From assembly GCF_031846185.1 (NCBI RefSeq), contig NZ_JAVRIF010000012.1:1-64000 (forward strand): 64,000 nt of DNA, in the 5' to 3' direction. Shown here one piece after another: positions 63,817-64,000 of the stretch (its first letter is position 1; every line of letters begins with the position of its first letter). The DNA is from Thalassotalea_H castellviae (GTDB lineage Bacteria; Pseudomonadota; Gammaproteobacteria; Enterobacterales; Alteromonadaceae). The notes below the pieces were generated by a model. The model was not told the origin of the DNA and did no database searches. It saw nothing but the letters and a program-made list of their open reading frames with translations. The position numbers were made by a program, and so were the translations under genes.

Positions 63817-64000
63817 ATGCAAGCATTTGAAGAACAAACTATAACACTCGCAGCAGTTTGCCAAGTTGCATTGTTAGTACAAAAATTATCTAGACAAGGA
63901 CAAACACTCGACGAGGAGTTTGTTACTTTATTAAATAGTGTAATGGTTACCTCTCCTGACAGTACATTAGAAGTTTATGGTCGAGATATCAGTCACTTAT
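63817..64000 (+). CDS. hflD: high frequency lysogenization protein HflD (partial, cut by window end)
   Basis: The first 61 codons are visible (MQAFEEQTITLAAVCQVALLV start, then VTLLNSVMVTSPDSTLEVYG). They match HflD, a membrane-associated protein that binds phage lambda CII in E. coli. Position directly after mnmA is the standard order, with purB expected next. The 3' end lies outside the window. Confidence 0.9.
   Translation, partial: MQAFEEQTITLAAVCQVALLVQKLSRQGQTLDEEFVTLLNSVMVTSPDSTLEVYGRDISHL

Noticed and set aside
1..64000. CRISPR arrays, insertion sequences and prophage genes
   Set aside because: No spaced direct repeats, transposase frames or phage structural genes were seen; the only recombinase is the integron integrase.

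Overview
The window looks like a chromosomal segment of a low-GC marine gammaproteobacterium of the Alteromonadales, most likely Colwellia or Thalassotalea-like. This is inferred from AT-rich codon use, gammaproteobacterial gene orders (thrS-infC-rpmI-rplT, pheS-pheT-ihfA, rluE-nudJ-mnmA-hflD, divergent ribE/norM), a monomeric isocitrate dehydrogenase and a GlyGly-CTERM surface protease. The species cannot be proven from sequence alone. Almost everything is core housekeeping; accessory content is concentrated at 1-1.9 kb, 28.8-29.8 kb and 51.2-58.7 kb.

1-1.94 kb is the integrase end of a chromosomal integron. intI reads rightward behind a perfect LexA-type box, and one complete gene cassette (203-736) with its attC site reads leftward; a second cassette appears to start at 202. 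1.97-18.7 kb holds a DUF885 lipoprotein, metC, the divergent DNA-repair pair polB/dinG sharing one LexA-type box, a metallo-beta-lactamase-fold protein, ttcA, a purine permease, a Bax-like glucosaminidase, a YciC-like membrane protein, a DUF1415 protein, an Atm1-type ABC exporter and a DUF2937 protein.

18.8-28.6 kb is the translation cluster: thrS, infC (probable AUU start), rpmI and rplT, then, after an insertion of purC, an acetyltransferase and a small membrane protein, pheS, pheT and ihfA. 28.9-29.8 kb carries two unrecognised divergent genes. 29.8-50.7 kb contains a FAD oxidoreductase, ferredoxin fdxA, a fructosamine-kinase-like protein, a CPXCG protein, ribE/norM, tRNA-Val, an RND pump, exonuclease I, a PAS/EAL/CBS cyclic-di-GMP phosphodiesterase, a beta-hydroxyacid dehydrogenase, a glutathione peroxidase-OhrR pair with a candidate operator, a tiny Fis-type HTH gene, and uvrB overlapped by a MATE transporter.

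51.2-52.0 kb has two identical tRNA-Asn genes behind a strong promoter, followed by two decayed tRNA-Asn copies, each with its own terminator. 52.1-58.1 kb encodes secreted proteins: a 1163-residue metzincin with leucine-rich and Calx-beta repeats, an M28 peptidase and a CAP protein. 58.2-64 kb ends with an acetyltransferase, monomeric IDH, rluE, nudJ, mnmA and the start of hflD. No insertion sequence, prophage, CRISPR array or clearly new defence system was seen; the most unusual items are the integron end, the decayed tRNA array, the orphan pair and the multidomain protease.
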